Assembly (NCBI GenBank): GCA_964464825.1
Contig: CAYXKL010000003.1
Coordinates: forward strand, 1 to 64,000
Direction of reading: 5' to 3'
DNA: 64,000 bases
Source: DYJK01 sp964464825
Lineage (GTDB): Bacteria; Bacteroidota; Ignavibacteria; Ignavibacteriales; Melioribacteraceae
Part shown: positions 18,437 through 26,597 of the stretch, in pieces
How positions within the stretch are numbered: the first letter of the stretch is position 1
Layout of the letters: the number at the start of each line of letters is the position of its first letter
The notes under the pieces: generated by a model
Told to the model about the DNA's origin: nothing
What the model saw: only the letters and a program-made list of their open reading frames with translations
The model's database searches: none
Program-made: the position numbers and the translations under genes

Positions 18437-21028
18437 TTATTCAACCTTAAGAACTATTTCTGATAAGTCGGATTTTTTTGATGAAGAACCAACTAGCAAA
18501 ACATGATTTCCTTTTTCAACTATAAATCCTTTACCATCTACAAACTTTTGAAGTGTTTCTGAATCAATCTTAAACTCAACTGTTCTTTTTTCGTTCATTT
18601 TCAAAAATATTTTTTCAAATCCTTTCAAAGTTAAATTTGCATCGTTTTCTTTTAATCCTTTTCCCTTAATATAAAACTGAACAACTTCTCCTCCATCTCT
18701 TTTTCCGGTATTTACTACATCAACAAACAGCCTGGTAGATTGATTCTCTTTTATATTATTTTTTTCTAAGCGGAGATTTGAATACTTAAAAGAAGTATAG
18801 CTTAATCCATAACCAAATGGGAACAGAACCTCGCCATCAAAATAACGATACGTTCTTCCCTCCATATTGTAATTTTTAAAGTCTGGCAACTGATCAATAG
18901 ATTTATAAAATGTAACCGGTAGTTTACCGGATGGATTAAAATCTCCGAATAAAACATCTGCAATTGCATCTCCGGCGGCTTGTCCACCATACCAAGCTTC
19001 AACAATTACCGGTATATTTTCTTTTTCCCAATTAATACTTAGTGCGCTTCCGTTCAAGAGAACCAACACAATGGGTTTACCAATTGCCGTAATTTTTGTG
19101 ATGAGTGATTTTTGTGTTTGGGGTAGATCAAGTGTTGTTCTATCACCCTTGTAAAATCCGGGGACTTCGATTTCGAGTTCTTCTCCTTCCAGACGTGGAG
19201 ATATTCCCATAAACATTATTACTACATCTGATTTTTTTGCTACTTCTAATGCACGCTCCTCTTTTTCATCATCCGGAATCGACCAAAAAAGCTGAACCAT
19301 AGAGTATCGGGAGCTTGAGTAATAATCAATCTTAATTTTATACGCTTTCCCTTTTTCAAGTTTTTGTATCGAAAATTTTTTGATTGGATGATGTTCGCCA
19401 TCATAACTAACAATTAAAAAGTCTTCAAAATAAATGTGAAGTCCGTTGAAACCCCATCCTCCAATTTTGTATTCTCCCGTTTTCGGCGGAACAAGATATC
19501 CTTGCCATCGAATTGAGAAATTATTCTGTTCAATATTTTTAAAAGGAATTTCATCAAGCCACCAGTAATCAATATTATCATCAATTTTTTTAAAGACTGG
19601 ATTTCCTTCAAATAGTGAGTTATTAAAAATTTCTGTCAATAATCCATTTTGTTTTTTTTCTGCATCTACAAAAAAACAGCCCGCTGGAATTAGGGAAGAA
19701 TTCGGAATCTCTTCAACTAAATCGCAACCCGGCTCATAATAAATTTTTGTTGAAGGCAATACTTTTTTCTTTATTCCGCGTAGAGGTGTAACCGGATCAG
19801 ACGGAAATCCGGTATAATTGCCGAGTAAAACTTCAACATCATCTGCATTCGGACCTATTACAGCTATATTTTTAATATTCTTTTTTAACGGTAGTAAACT
19901 GTTTTCATTTTTTAAAAGTACTATTGACTCTCTTGCGGTTCGTAGTGCTATTTGACGATGTTCTTTCGAATCAACTTTGTCCAGATCAATTTTTGAGAAT
20001 GGTACAATTTCAGGTGGATCAAACATTCCCAATTTCATTCTTGCAATAAAAAGTCTTTTAAACGAATTATTTATTTCATTTTCTGTAATCATTTTTTTTT
20101 GATATGCTTCGAACAGACTTGGAAATGAAACGCCGCAGTTCAAATCTGTTCCGGCTTTAACGGCTAACGCAGACGCTTCCACCGCATCTTCTGCTTGTTT
20201 ATGAAATTCCCAAATATCTTTTATTGCCCAGCAATCGGAAACAACATAGCCATTAAATTTCCATTCATCTCTTAAAATTCTATTCAGTAGCGGTTCGTTA
20301 CTGCAGCATGCGTTACCCCTAAGACTGTTATATGCGCACATGATTGATTGAACATTTGCTTCGGTAATTGTTGTCTTAAATGCCGGCAGATACGTTTCGT
20401 GTAAATCGTACTCACTTACTTCTGCATTAAAAGAATGCCGGTCGGATTCGGGTCCGCTGTGCACAGCAAAATGTTTTGATGTAGCAACAAGTTTTAAATA
20501 TTTCGGATCATCGCCTTGTAATCCGCGTATAAATTGAACTGCAATTTGTCCGGTTAAATATGGATCTTCACCATAAGTTTCTTGTCCGCGTCCCCATCTT
20601 GGGTCACGAAAAATATTTATGTTCGGCGACCAGAATGTTAGCCCTTGATAAATTCCTCTCTGATTTTTAGAAACAGCATTATTGTACTTTGCACGTGCTT
20701 CATCAGAAATTACACTACCAATTTGAAAAATCAATTCTTTATTCCATGTTGCAGCTATGCCAATTGCTTGCGGAAAAACTGTTGCGCGCCCGTTTCTTGC
20801 AACTCCGTGCAAACATTCATTCCACCAATTGTATGCTGGAATTCCAAGCCGCTCAATTGCCGGAGCGTTATAAACCATTTGAGAAATTTTTTCTTGAAGA
20901 GTTAATCGGGAAGTAAGATCGCTTACTCGTTCTTCAATTGTCATATTTGAATTTTGAAATGGAAAAGTAAAATGAGTTTGCGCTAATAAAGAGGTTGATA
21001 CGAAAAAAATCAGTAGTGATTTTTTCAT
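18437..21028 (-). CDS. GH3 beta-glycosidase (xylosidase/glucosidase) with PA14 insert
   Basis: 863 residues, signal peptide ending LLAQ. The GH3 N-terminal barrel (about 30-340) carries NWWNECLHGVARNG, SKHFAVHSGPESDRH and YVVSDCWAI, giving nucleophile Asp265. The second domain begins about residue 360 (ARESIVLLKNENSLLPL) and is interrupted by a PA14 domain at about 460-585 (TGEYKIGGWGFNGLHIYF), then resumes with DVVIMFMGISPRLEGEELE. The candidate acid/base Glu lies in that EGEELE loop. A fibronectin-type-III-like domain closes the protein (about 755-860). The VSDCxAI form is usual in beta-xylosidase/beta-glucosidase GH3 members. It acts on short beta-linked sugars in the periplasm. Confidence 0.92.
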   Translation of the reverse strand: MKKSLLIFFVSTSLLAQTHFTFPFQNSNMTIEERVSDLTSRLTLQEKISQMVYNAPAIERLGIPAYNWWNECLHGVARNGRATVFPQAIGIAATWNKELIFQIGSVISDEARAKYNNAVSKNQRGIYQGLTFWSPNINIFRDPRWGRGQETYGEDPYLTGQIAVQFIRGLQGDDPKYLKLVATSKHFAVHSGPESDRHSFNAEVSEYDLHETYLPAFKTTITEANVQSIMCAYNSLRGNACCSNEPLLNRILRDEWKFNGYVVSDCWAIKDIWEFHKQAEDAVEASALAVKAGTDLNCGVSFPSLFEAYQKKMITENEINNSFKRLFIARMKLGMFDPPEIVPFSKIDLDKVDSKEHRQIALRTARESIVLLKNENSLLPLKKNIKNIAVIGPNADDVEVLLGNYTGFPSDPVTPLRGIKKKVLPSTKIYYEPGCDLVEEIPNSSLIPAGCFFVDAEKKQNGLLTEIFNNSLFEGNPVFKKIDDNIDYWWLDEIPFKNIEQNNFSIRWQGYLVPPKTGEYKIGGWGFNGLHIYFEDFLIVSYDGEHHPIKKFSIQKLEKGKAYKIKIDYYSSSRYSMVQLFWSIPDDEKEERALEVAKKSDVVIMFMGISPRLEGEELEIEVPGFYKGDRTTLDLPQTQKSLITKITAIGKPIVLVLLNGSALSINWEKENIPVIVEAWYGGQAAGDAIADVLFGDFNPSGKLPVTFYKSIDQLPDFKNYNMEGRTYRYFDGEVLFPFGYGLSYTSFKYSNLRLEKNNIKENQSTRLFVDVVNTGKRDGGEVVQFYIKGKGLKENDANLTLKGFEKIFLKMNEKRTVEFKIDSETLQKFVDGKGFIVEKGNHVLLVGSSSKKSDLSEIVLKVE

Positions 21029-21060
21029 TTATGATCCAATAAATATTTTCTGAACTTAAT

Positions 21061-23178
21061 TCAATTTTCCAATGAATCTAAATCAATCATAAAACGTGCG
21101 ATTAGTCCAGTCCAAATATAAGTTTTATTCCACCCAGCTTGATATTCATCTGCACTATAAAATTCCCAGAAGTAATGATCTGTTTTAAGGTGATAAATAA
21201 TATTCTCCATTACTTTTTCGGCAAGTTGTTTTGCTTCGGTTTTGTATCCGTAATCAAGCAAACCGCGGAAGATTAAATATTGCCACGGTACCCAAATTGG
21301 CCCGTTCCAATAACCGATCGGATTATAATAATCATCTTTTGCAGAGAGTGTGGGAATCCCAAATCTTCTCCAAAACTCTTCTTGATTTAAAAGAGATTTC
21401 ATTAATTCATTTACTTTCTCTTTATCAGAAACACCAGCCCATATCGGAAGGAAGCCGATTATTTCTTTTTTCTTCAAATCATCTTTTAAATTAAAGGAAA
21501 ATGATTGATCATTTTTATTCACATTGTAATAAAATTTGGTTGAATCGTCCCACAAATATTTATTTATGAGCACACTCCTCATCATACTTTTTTCCCCCCA
21601 CTCAATACTTTCATTTTTGTAACCGAGTATATCAGCAATAGCAGCAAGAGATTTTTCTTCCATTACAAGCATCGAGTTTATATCCGGTCCTTCAAAGTTT
21701 GAAGCCCAGCCAACTTTATCCCACACAGCAACACGCGCATCGCGTACACTTTCGAGTTCTGCGTGTCCGCCCCAACTTGCCAATCCATTTTTATTGGAAT
21801 CACGACGTGATGTGTACCAATTATAAAATTTCTTTCCACTTTTATAAGCTTCTTGTAAAAATATTTTATCACCGGTTACTTTGTAAATTTCATAATTAAT
21901 GTAGTTGAACCAAGGTGCAGAGCTTGTAAATTCCCCGTTATAAATTATTTCTTCATTTAAGTATGGTCCCGTACGGTAATTAATATATCCGTCTTCGCGC
22001 TGTCTTTCTATATAGATACGCTGTGAATTCATTGCGCTTACTGGATCCATAAAAACATATGCGAGCATTGATAAACTTTCATGGAATACTTGTCCGCCAT
22101 ACCCCCATCCCCATTTCGGTTCGCGTGAGAATACATAATAATTGTAATTGCTTTCTCCTTCCGGTTTCATCATGCATTGGCGCATTAAAGAAAATGCATT
22201 CCAATAGAGCATCTCTTTTTCTTTGTTAGAAAATTTTAACCGTGGTATTCTGGAATATGTTTTCTCATCAGCAGAAATAAATTCTTCTAAAGCCACATTC
22301 ATCAACTTATAACTGATAACCGATAACCGATCACCTTGATTTCCCTCTTCCAATCCTCTCACAATTCTTATCTCTTTTTTCTCGCCGGCGTTTAAATGTA
22401 TTCTCTTATGAAAAGAGAATACTGTTGAATTTTCGTCAATTCGATTTTTTAGATTTTGTAAAGAAAAAGATTTTTGAAGTATTTTAGTCGTATCTGTTGA
22501 ATTAGCTGAAAAATATTGATATGATCCATAGCTGTCAGCTTTTTCAGATAGCTCAAAAACACTTTGCAGATTTTCAGAATACGGGATTGAATGTTCTTTC
22601 ATCCAGCCGTCGCGTGTTTTATTATGATTGAAGACGAATGAATTCTTATTTTCAGAATAAATTAATTCTTTTAGTTCCGTTGTATGTTGAAAGAATGGAT
22701 AGAGATCAACTTCGATTTCTGTATTTCCTTCATTTATAATTTTTAGACTGTGCACTGAAAACTGAGAGCTGTAAACAATAAATTGTGCTTCAACCATTAT
22801 ATCTTTGAATGGATAAAAATAGAGTTTTACCAGATCCGAATATGATGCTGTGATTACCGGTTCTTTGTAAAAATCTTTTAGTTGATACCGAATTGAATTG
22901 TTTAATTTGAATCCATAATAAATATTCCCCCCATCTTTCGATTCAAATCCAATTGGTTTTTCAGGATTTAACCAGCTTAATGAATATGCTTGATCAAGTT
23001 TATAGTTTGATCTTTCTATTGGTGCTGCATAAGCTGTATAGATAGGATCATTCTTTGTTGCGTTAAGATTTGACAAATAATTTTGTGCAACAAAAATATT
23101 GTGTGTTAAAAAAAAGAGAAAGATTAAGGACTTATACGAAATTCCAACATGAAGGCATATAGAATTACTGACTTGCAT
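21061..23178 (-). CDS. Exported GH63-like glycosidase (paralogue B)
   Basis: 705 residues, N-terminal hydrophobic export signal (about 15-31). Same architecture as paralogue A: beta-sandwich, then an (alpha/alpha)6 barrel with NYNYYVFSREPKWGWG, FHESLSMLAYVF, LESVRDARVAVWDK, RRFGIPTLSAKDDYY and YWNGPIWVPWQYLIFRGL. The C-terminus ends at residue 705 after YIWTGLIARFM. Two four-copy heptamer arrays lie in-frame within the gene (22307-22334 and 22745-22772) and encode RLSVISYK and SQFSVHSLK. It overlaps the start of the 1108-residue enzyme gene by 14 bases, so the two are co-transcribed. Likely periplasmic alpha-glycosidase; substrate unknown. Confidence 0.82.
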   Translation of the reverse strand: MQVSNSICLHVGISYKSLIFLFFLTHNIFVAQNYLSNLNATKNDPIYTAYAAPIERSNYKLDQAYSLSWLNPEKPIGFESKDGGNIYYGFKLNNSIRYQLKDFYKEPVITASYSDLVKLYFYPFKDIMVEAQFIVYSSQFSVHSLKIINEGNTEIEVDLYPFFQHTTELKELIYSENKNSFVFNHNKTRDGWMKEHSIPYSENLQSVFELSEKADSYGSYQYFSANSTDTTKILQKSFSLQNLKNRIDENSTVFSFHKRIHLNAGEKKEIRIVRGLEEGNQGDRLSVISYKLMNVALEEFISADEKTYSRIPRLKFSNKEKEMLYWNAFSLMRQCMMKPEGESNYNYYVFSREPKWGWGYGGQVFHESLSMLAYVFMDPVSAMNSQRIYIERQREDGYINYRTGPYLNEEIIYNGEFTSSAPWFNYINYEIYKVTGDKIFLQEAYKSGKKFYNWYTSRRDSNKNGLASWGGHAELESVRDARVAVWDKVGWASNFEGPDINSMLVMEEKSLAAIADILGYKNESIEWGEKSMMRSVLINKYLWDDSTKFYYNVNKNDQSFSFNLKDDLKKKEIIGFLPIWAGVSDKEKVNELMKSLLNQEEFWRRFGIPTLSAKDDYYNPIGYWNGPIWVPWQYLIFRGLLDYGYKTEAKQLAEKVMENIIYHLKTDHYFWEFYSADEYQAGWNKTYIWTGLIARFMIDLDSLEN
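22307..22334. repeat. Heptamer array, 4 copies, inside GH63-like gene
   Basis: Four adjacent 7-base units on the plus strand: TTATAAC, TGATAAC, CGATAAC, CGATCAC. The array is exactly 28 bases and is read through in the coding frame of paralogue B, giving the residues RLSVISYK. Confidence 0.7.
22745..22772. repeat. Heptamer array, 4 degenerate copies, inside GH63-like gene
   Basis: Four degenerate 7-base units on the plus strand: AGACTGT, GCACTGA, AAACTGA, GAGCTGT. It is again 28 bases long and translated in paralogue B as SQFSVHSL. This is the most degenerate of the four in-gene arrays. Confidence 0.5.
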
Positions 23179-26100
23179 ATTTAACTCTTATTTCTTTATT
23201 AACATATTTATTTTTGGTTTTCTCAAATTCTATTTTAACTTTATTAAGTGAACTATCTTTCCATATTTCAATTTCATTTTGTGTCCCACTGACTCCTTGC
23301 ACTTCTATCACATATTCATTTCCGTCAATTTTATCAGACAAAATTCTAAATCCTTCTGAAGTATAATTCGGTTTTGGTAAAACAATCTTTGGCAAAACTG
23401 AAATTCCGCCGGTATGAGAAACTTCTAGTATGGAGTTTCTATTCAATTCAAATAAAAAAGAGAGTGTTCGATTGTTAAATGTCTCTATTGTTAACTGCTT
23501 GTTATTGATTTGTGCTGAGATAAATTTTGTTTCCAAAGGAAATGTAGGATTGAATTCAACTTGTATTGGTTTCGATGAATTCGAAGTGAACACAAAAAAA
23601 GTTTTTCCGTTCTTTCGATTCATTTGAAAATCAACAAACGAATCTCCTATTCTAATTCTTTCAACTTTTACTGAATCCCAATTTGCCGGGAAGTGTGTAG
23701 ATAATTTTATTTTATTATTGAGTGCGTTTACTTCCAACCCGAGTAATCCTTCAATTGCCGGCTGCAATACCATAGTTTGACTCCAACATTGATGCGAGCA
23801 GACACCAGAAGGACGATATTCATCACCGTGTAAAACTTCTTCAATAAATCCGAGCTGCCAATTTTTATAAACTAGAAAATTGTTCATTACATGAGTGAAT
23901 CCTTGAAGGTAATTTCCATACTTAAATTCAGCGAGTGCAGTCCACCCAGTAAACAAAGGCCAGACAGAGCCGGTATGATAACCTCGCGGATTATAGATTG
24001 GAGAATCTTCACGTAGAATTCGAACGCCCCAATCTGATGAAAAATAATTTTCTGAATAATCATCAATAACATTTTTTGCTTTTGTTTTATTAAGCATATC
24101 AAAATAAACCGGTACTGCCGAAAGGACTGTTTTTTCAGAATTAAATTTTCCATCCTTCAATTTCGAAAAACTCAAAAACTTTTTCTCTTCATTCCAAAAA
24201 TCTTCATTAATAATATTTTTTACTTTTTCCCACTCTGCACTATACACTTTATACTCATCGTTCATTCCCACCGATTCCGCCATAACACTTGCCATTCTAA
24301 GTGCTTCTGCCCAGCAAGCTGCAAGATAAACTTCCGTGTGGGCAGTATAAAGTCCGCCTCCTTCAACCCAACCGTGTCCAACATTTGTGTTTTCGATCAG
24401 GTGATCCTTGTCGGTGTCGGTTGAATAACAGAATTCAATTGCCTTCTTGATATGATGCCATGACTCTTTTATGAATTCAATATCTCCTGAATGCTGCAAA
24501 TATCTTCCAGCAAGAATTATATATAGCGGGGTAGAATCTGATGCATCATAATGAACTGCACCTGAAGTTGTAAGTTCGTGAAAGATTTTTCCATTCAAAT
24601 CTTGATACATATTAAAAAATTTTAACTGTTCTTTTACTTTATCAAAATCTCCGTAATCAAGAAGTGCAAAAGCGCTCCATACTGCATCACGTCCGAAATA
24701 CCAGCTGTAACCGGGTCGCCCATTTACTTTATGTCCGCCATTCCATCCTTTTGCTGTAGTTGAGTAACCGGCAACGAGTGCCTTGCCTAATCCGGGTGTA
24801 TTTACAAAAAACCGATCTGTCCCAATTAACGCCCATCTGTAGCCTTCATTAAAATAATTATTGGGAGTTGTAATTGTTAAAGAATTCTCAAAAAACTTTT
24901 TTACATAAGCTGATACTTGATTATAAATCTTTTCGGGATTACTAATTGTTTCAATATAATTATTTTGTGCCGAATCATATCCTTCATTTGTTGCGGCAAT
25001 AATAAAATCTATATTATCATTCATTTCAAGTTTGTATTGTGTCAATGCACTAACAAAAAATTCATTTGTAGTAATTGGTGTGAAGAGTGAATCAACTTTT
25101 TGAAAATTTTGAAATTGTCCGATCAATTTCTGAAATGGTTTTCTATTAGCACCGGCAATTACTAAATGTTCACTGCTTTCATCTTGAATAACAAAAGAAT
25201 TTAAGTATTCATTCCAACAATAATTAATTGAGCCGAAAACTTTTTCCGAGTAGGGCCACATAAATCTCATATTGCTTTTAAATTTTACTATAAGTTTAGC
25301 TGGATATACTCCACGATATTCATAATGAACTACAGCAGAAGGTTTATTGTTTGATGCTGTTACAATTTCTGTTAGATATGCTCTTTTAAACTTATATATA
25401 CGTGTGAATGATTCCGGCCGAACTTCAATTTGGGGTTGCTCATTATTCAGCCAGTAAATTGAATCCTTATAGGAAAATTGTAAACCGACTTCATAATCAC
25501 GAAGAGCCATAAAAGGATGCGCCCATAATTCATCAATGCCTCCCTTCTCTTTTCCCATCACAAGCATTCTTTCCCCGGCTACGTTCCAGAAATTATCTGT
25601 TGCAAATTGGTTCGAAATAAGCAAAGATGTTTCTTCTTTATTCCAGATTTTTGAGGCAGCAAGGTTTTCAATTGAGAATTGAGAATTGAGAATTGAGAAT
25701 TCTCTAACAGTATTTTTTTTATAATTCCAATAATATTTTTTTTGGTTATCAAATTTACCGGTGAGATACTTTAAACAATTTTCTGTAAATAATTCCAGAT
25801 GCTTACGGCTATTATTTGGAATTGAAAAATATGTGTATGCACCTACAGCAAGAACTTTTCCATTTCCAATTTCATATTCAAGCAAAAGTTTTGAATCCTC
25901 TTTCAAATTAATGTATGACCAATCAACAGCTATGACTTTCCCATCTCGAGGAATAGAATTGCCGAAAAATCCGATCTGTCGCGTCTTCATATCAGATGTT
26001 GGATTGAACATGTAAGCTCCGCCATTCAATCCAGAAAAGATTGGATGTGAACGAAATGAATGTAGTCCGAGTTTTCTTCCGTAACCATCATCAATAGCAT

Positions 26101-26491
26101 CAACATAGTGAACGGTTGGAACTTCAGTTTCAAATCCGAGCAGATTTAAATACCTCATTGCCTCAAGAGTTAAAAAAAGTTTACCGCCTTTTTCAACATA
26201 AGATTTTAGTTTTGAAATTATCTTGGAATCGGCTTCTCGCAAATTGAAATTAGAAGAATCAGAACGGTGAATCCAAAGTATATTATAATTGAGAATTGAG
26301 AATTGGGAATTGAGAAATTGGGTATGATTTAAAAGATTTGGTTTTAATTCTTGGCTCCCTTTTAGAAAATTGTAAACCGCTTGTAGTTCTTTGTCTTCTT
26401 TGTATGAATTATTGAGATCAAGAAGACCAACTTTTATTTGCGATAATAGTACAGAAGAAATGAGAACCCATAAAGAAAATAAAAATTTCAT
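23165..26491 (-). CDS. Large exported glycosidase with N-terminal GATase1-like domain
   Basis: 1108 residues, signal peptide about 1-17. Residues about 18-250 form a class-I-glutamine-amidotransferase-like/ThuA-like domain (NILWIHRSDS, SYVEKGGKLFLTLEAMRYL, FRSHPIFSGLNGGAYMF, GNGKVLAVGAYTYFS), similar to DUF4960-type domains. A beta-sandwich follows, then a six-hairpin barrel (about 560-960) with GRPGYSWYFGRDAVW, GHGWVEGGGLYTAH carrying a likely catalytic Glu, and HTGSVWPLFTGW. The C-terminal Ig-like tail resembles that of the 866-residue enzyme. Two heptamer arrays are read through in the coding sequence. The ATG at 26491 has SD GGAG. It probably debranches or trims an alpha-glucan-like sugar. 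Confidence 0.75.
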   Translation of the reverse strand: MKFLFSLWVLISSVLLSQIKVGLLDLNNSYKEDKELQAVYNFLKGSQELKPNLLNHTQFLNSQFSILNYNILWIHRSDSSNFNLREADSKIISKLKSYVEKGGKLFLTLEAMRYLNLLGFETEVPTVHYVDAIDDGYGRKLGLHSFRSHPIFSGLNGGAYMFNPTSDMKTRQIGFFGNSIPRDGKVIAVDWSYINLKEDSKLLLEYEIGNGKVLAVGAYTYFSIPNNSRKHLELFTENCLKYLTGKFDNQKKYYWNYKKNTVREFSILNSQFSIENLAASKIWNKEETSLLISNQFATDNFWNVAGERMLVMGKEKGGIDELWAHPFMALRDYEVGLQFSYKDSIYWLNNEQPQIEVRPESFTRIYKFKRAYLTEIVTASNNKPSAVVHYEYRGVYPAKLIVKFKSNMRFMWPYSEKVFGSINYCWNEYLNSFVIQDESSEHLVIAGANRKPFQKLIGQFQNFQKVDSLFTPITTNEFFVSALTQYKLEMNDNIDFIIAATNEGYDSAQNNYIETISNPEKIYNQVSAYVKKFFENSLTITTPNNYFNEGYRWALIGTDRFFVNTPGLGKALVAGYSTTAKGWNGGHKVNGRPGYSWYFGRDAVWSAFALLDYGDFDKVKEQLKFFNMYQDLNGKIFHELTTSGAVHYDASDSTPLYIILAGRYLQHSGDIEFIKESWHHIKKAIEFCYSTDTDKDHLIENTNVGHGWVEGGGLYTAHTEVYLAACWAEALRMASVMAESVGMNDEYKVYSAEWEKVKNIINEDFWNEEKKFLSFSKLKDGKFNSEKTVLSAVPVYFDMLNKTKAKNVIDDYSENYFSSDWGVRILREDSPIYNPRGYHTGSVWPLFTGWTALAEFKYGNYLQGFTHVMNNFLVYKNWQLGFIEEVLHGDEYRPSGVCSHQCWSQTMVLQPAIEGLLGLEVNALNNKIKLSTHFPANWDSVKVERIRIGDSFVDFQMNRKNGKTFFVFTSNSSKPIQVEFNPTFPLETKFISAQINNKQLTIETFNNRTLSFLFELNRNSILEVSHTGGISVLPKIVLPKPNYTSEGFRILSDKIDGNEYVIEVQGVSGTQNEIEIWKDSSLNKVKIEFEKTKNKYVNKEIRVKYASQ
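25672..25699. repeat. Perfect TTGAGAA heptamer array, 4 copies
   Basis: Four perfect tandem TTGAGAA units. The array is 28 bases long and lies inside the coding frame of the 1108-residue glycosidase, where it encodes part of EFSILNSQFSIEN between the second and third domains. Confidence 0.85.
26291..26318. repeat. TTGAGAA heptamer array, 4 copies (one variant)
   Basis: Units TTGAGAA, TTGAGAA, TTGGGAA, TTGAGAA; 28 bases, inside the N-terminal domain of the same glycosidase, encoding part of LNSQFSILN. It uses the same unit as the array 619 bases away, so both peptides resemble each other by repeat origin and not by domain homology. Confidence 0.85.
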
Positions 26492-26597
26492 TCTTACTCC
26501 TGATAAACTCTCCGCTACTTGCGCCGGATTAGCTTTAGGGACAAAAAATATTAACGCAAAATCCGTAAATTAAATGCAAAGAGTGTGAAGAAAAAAT

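Noticed and set aside
25672..26318. Short tandem repeats considered as CRISPR or phase-variable promoter
   Set aside because: Units are 7 bases and inside coding sequence, with no spacers; no promoter role is plausible there.
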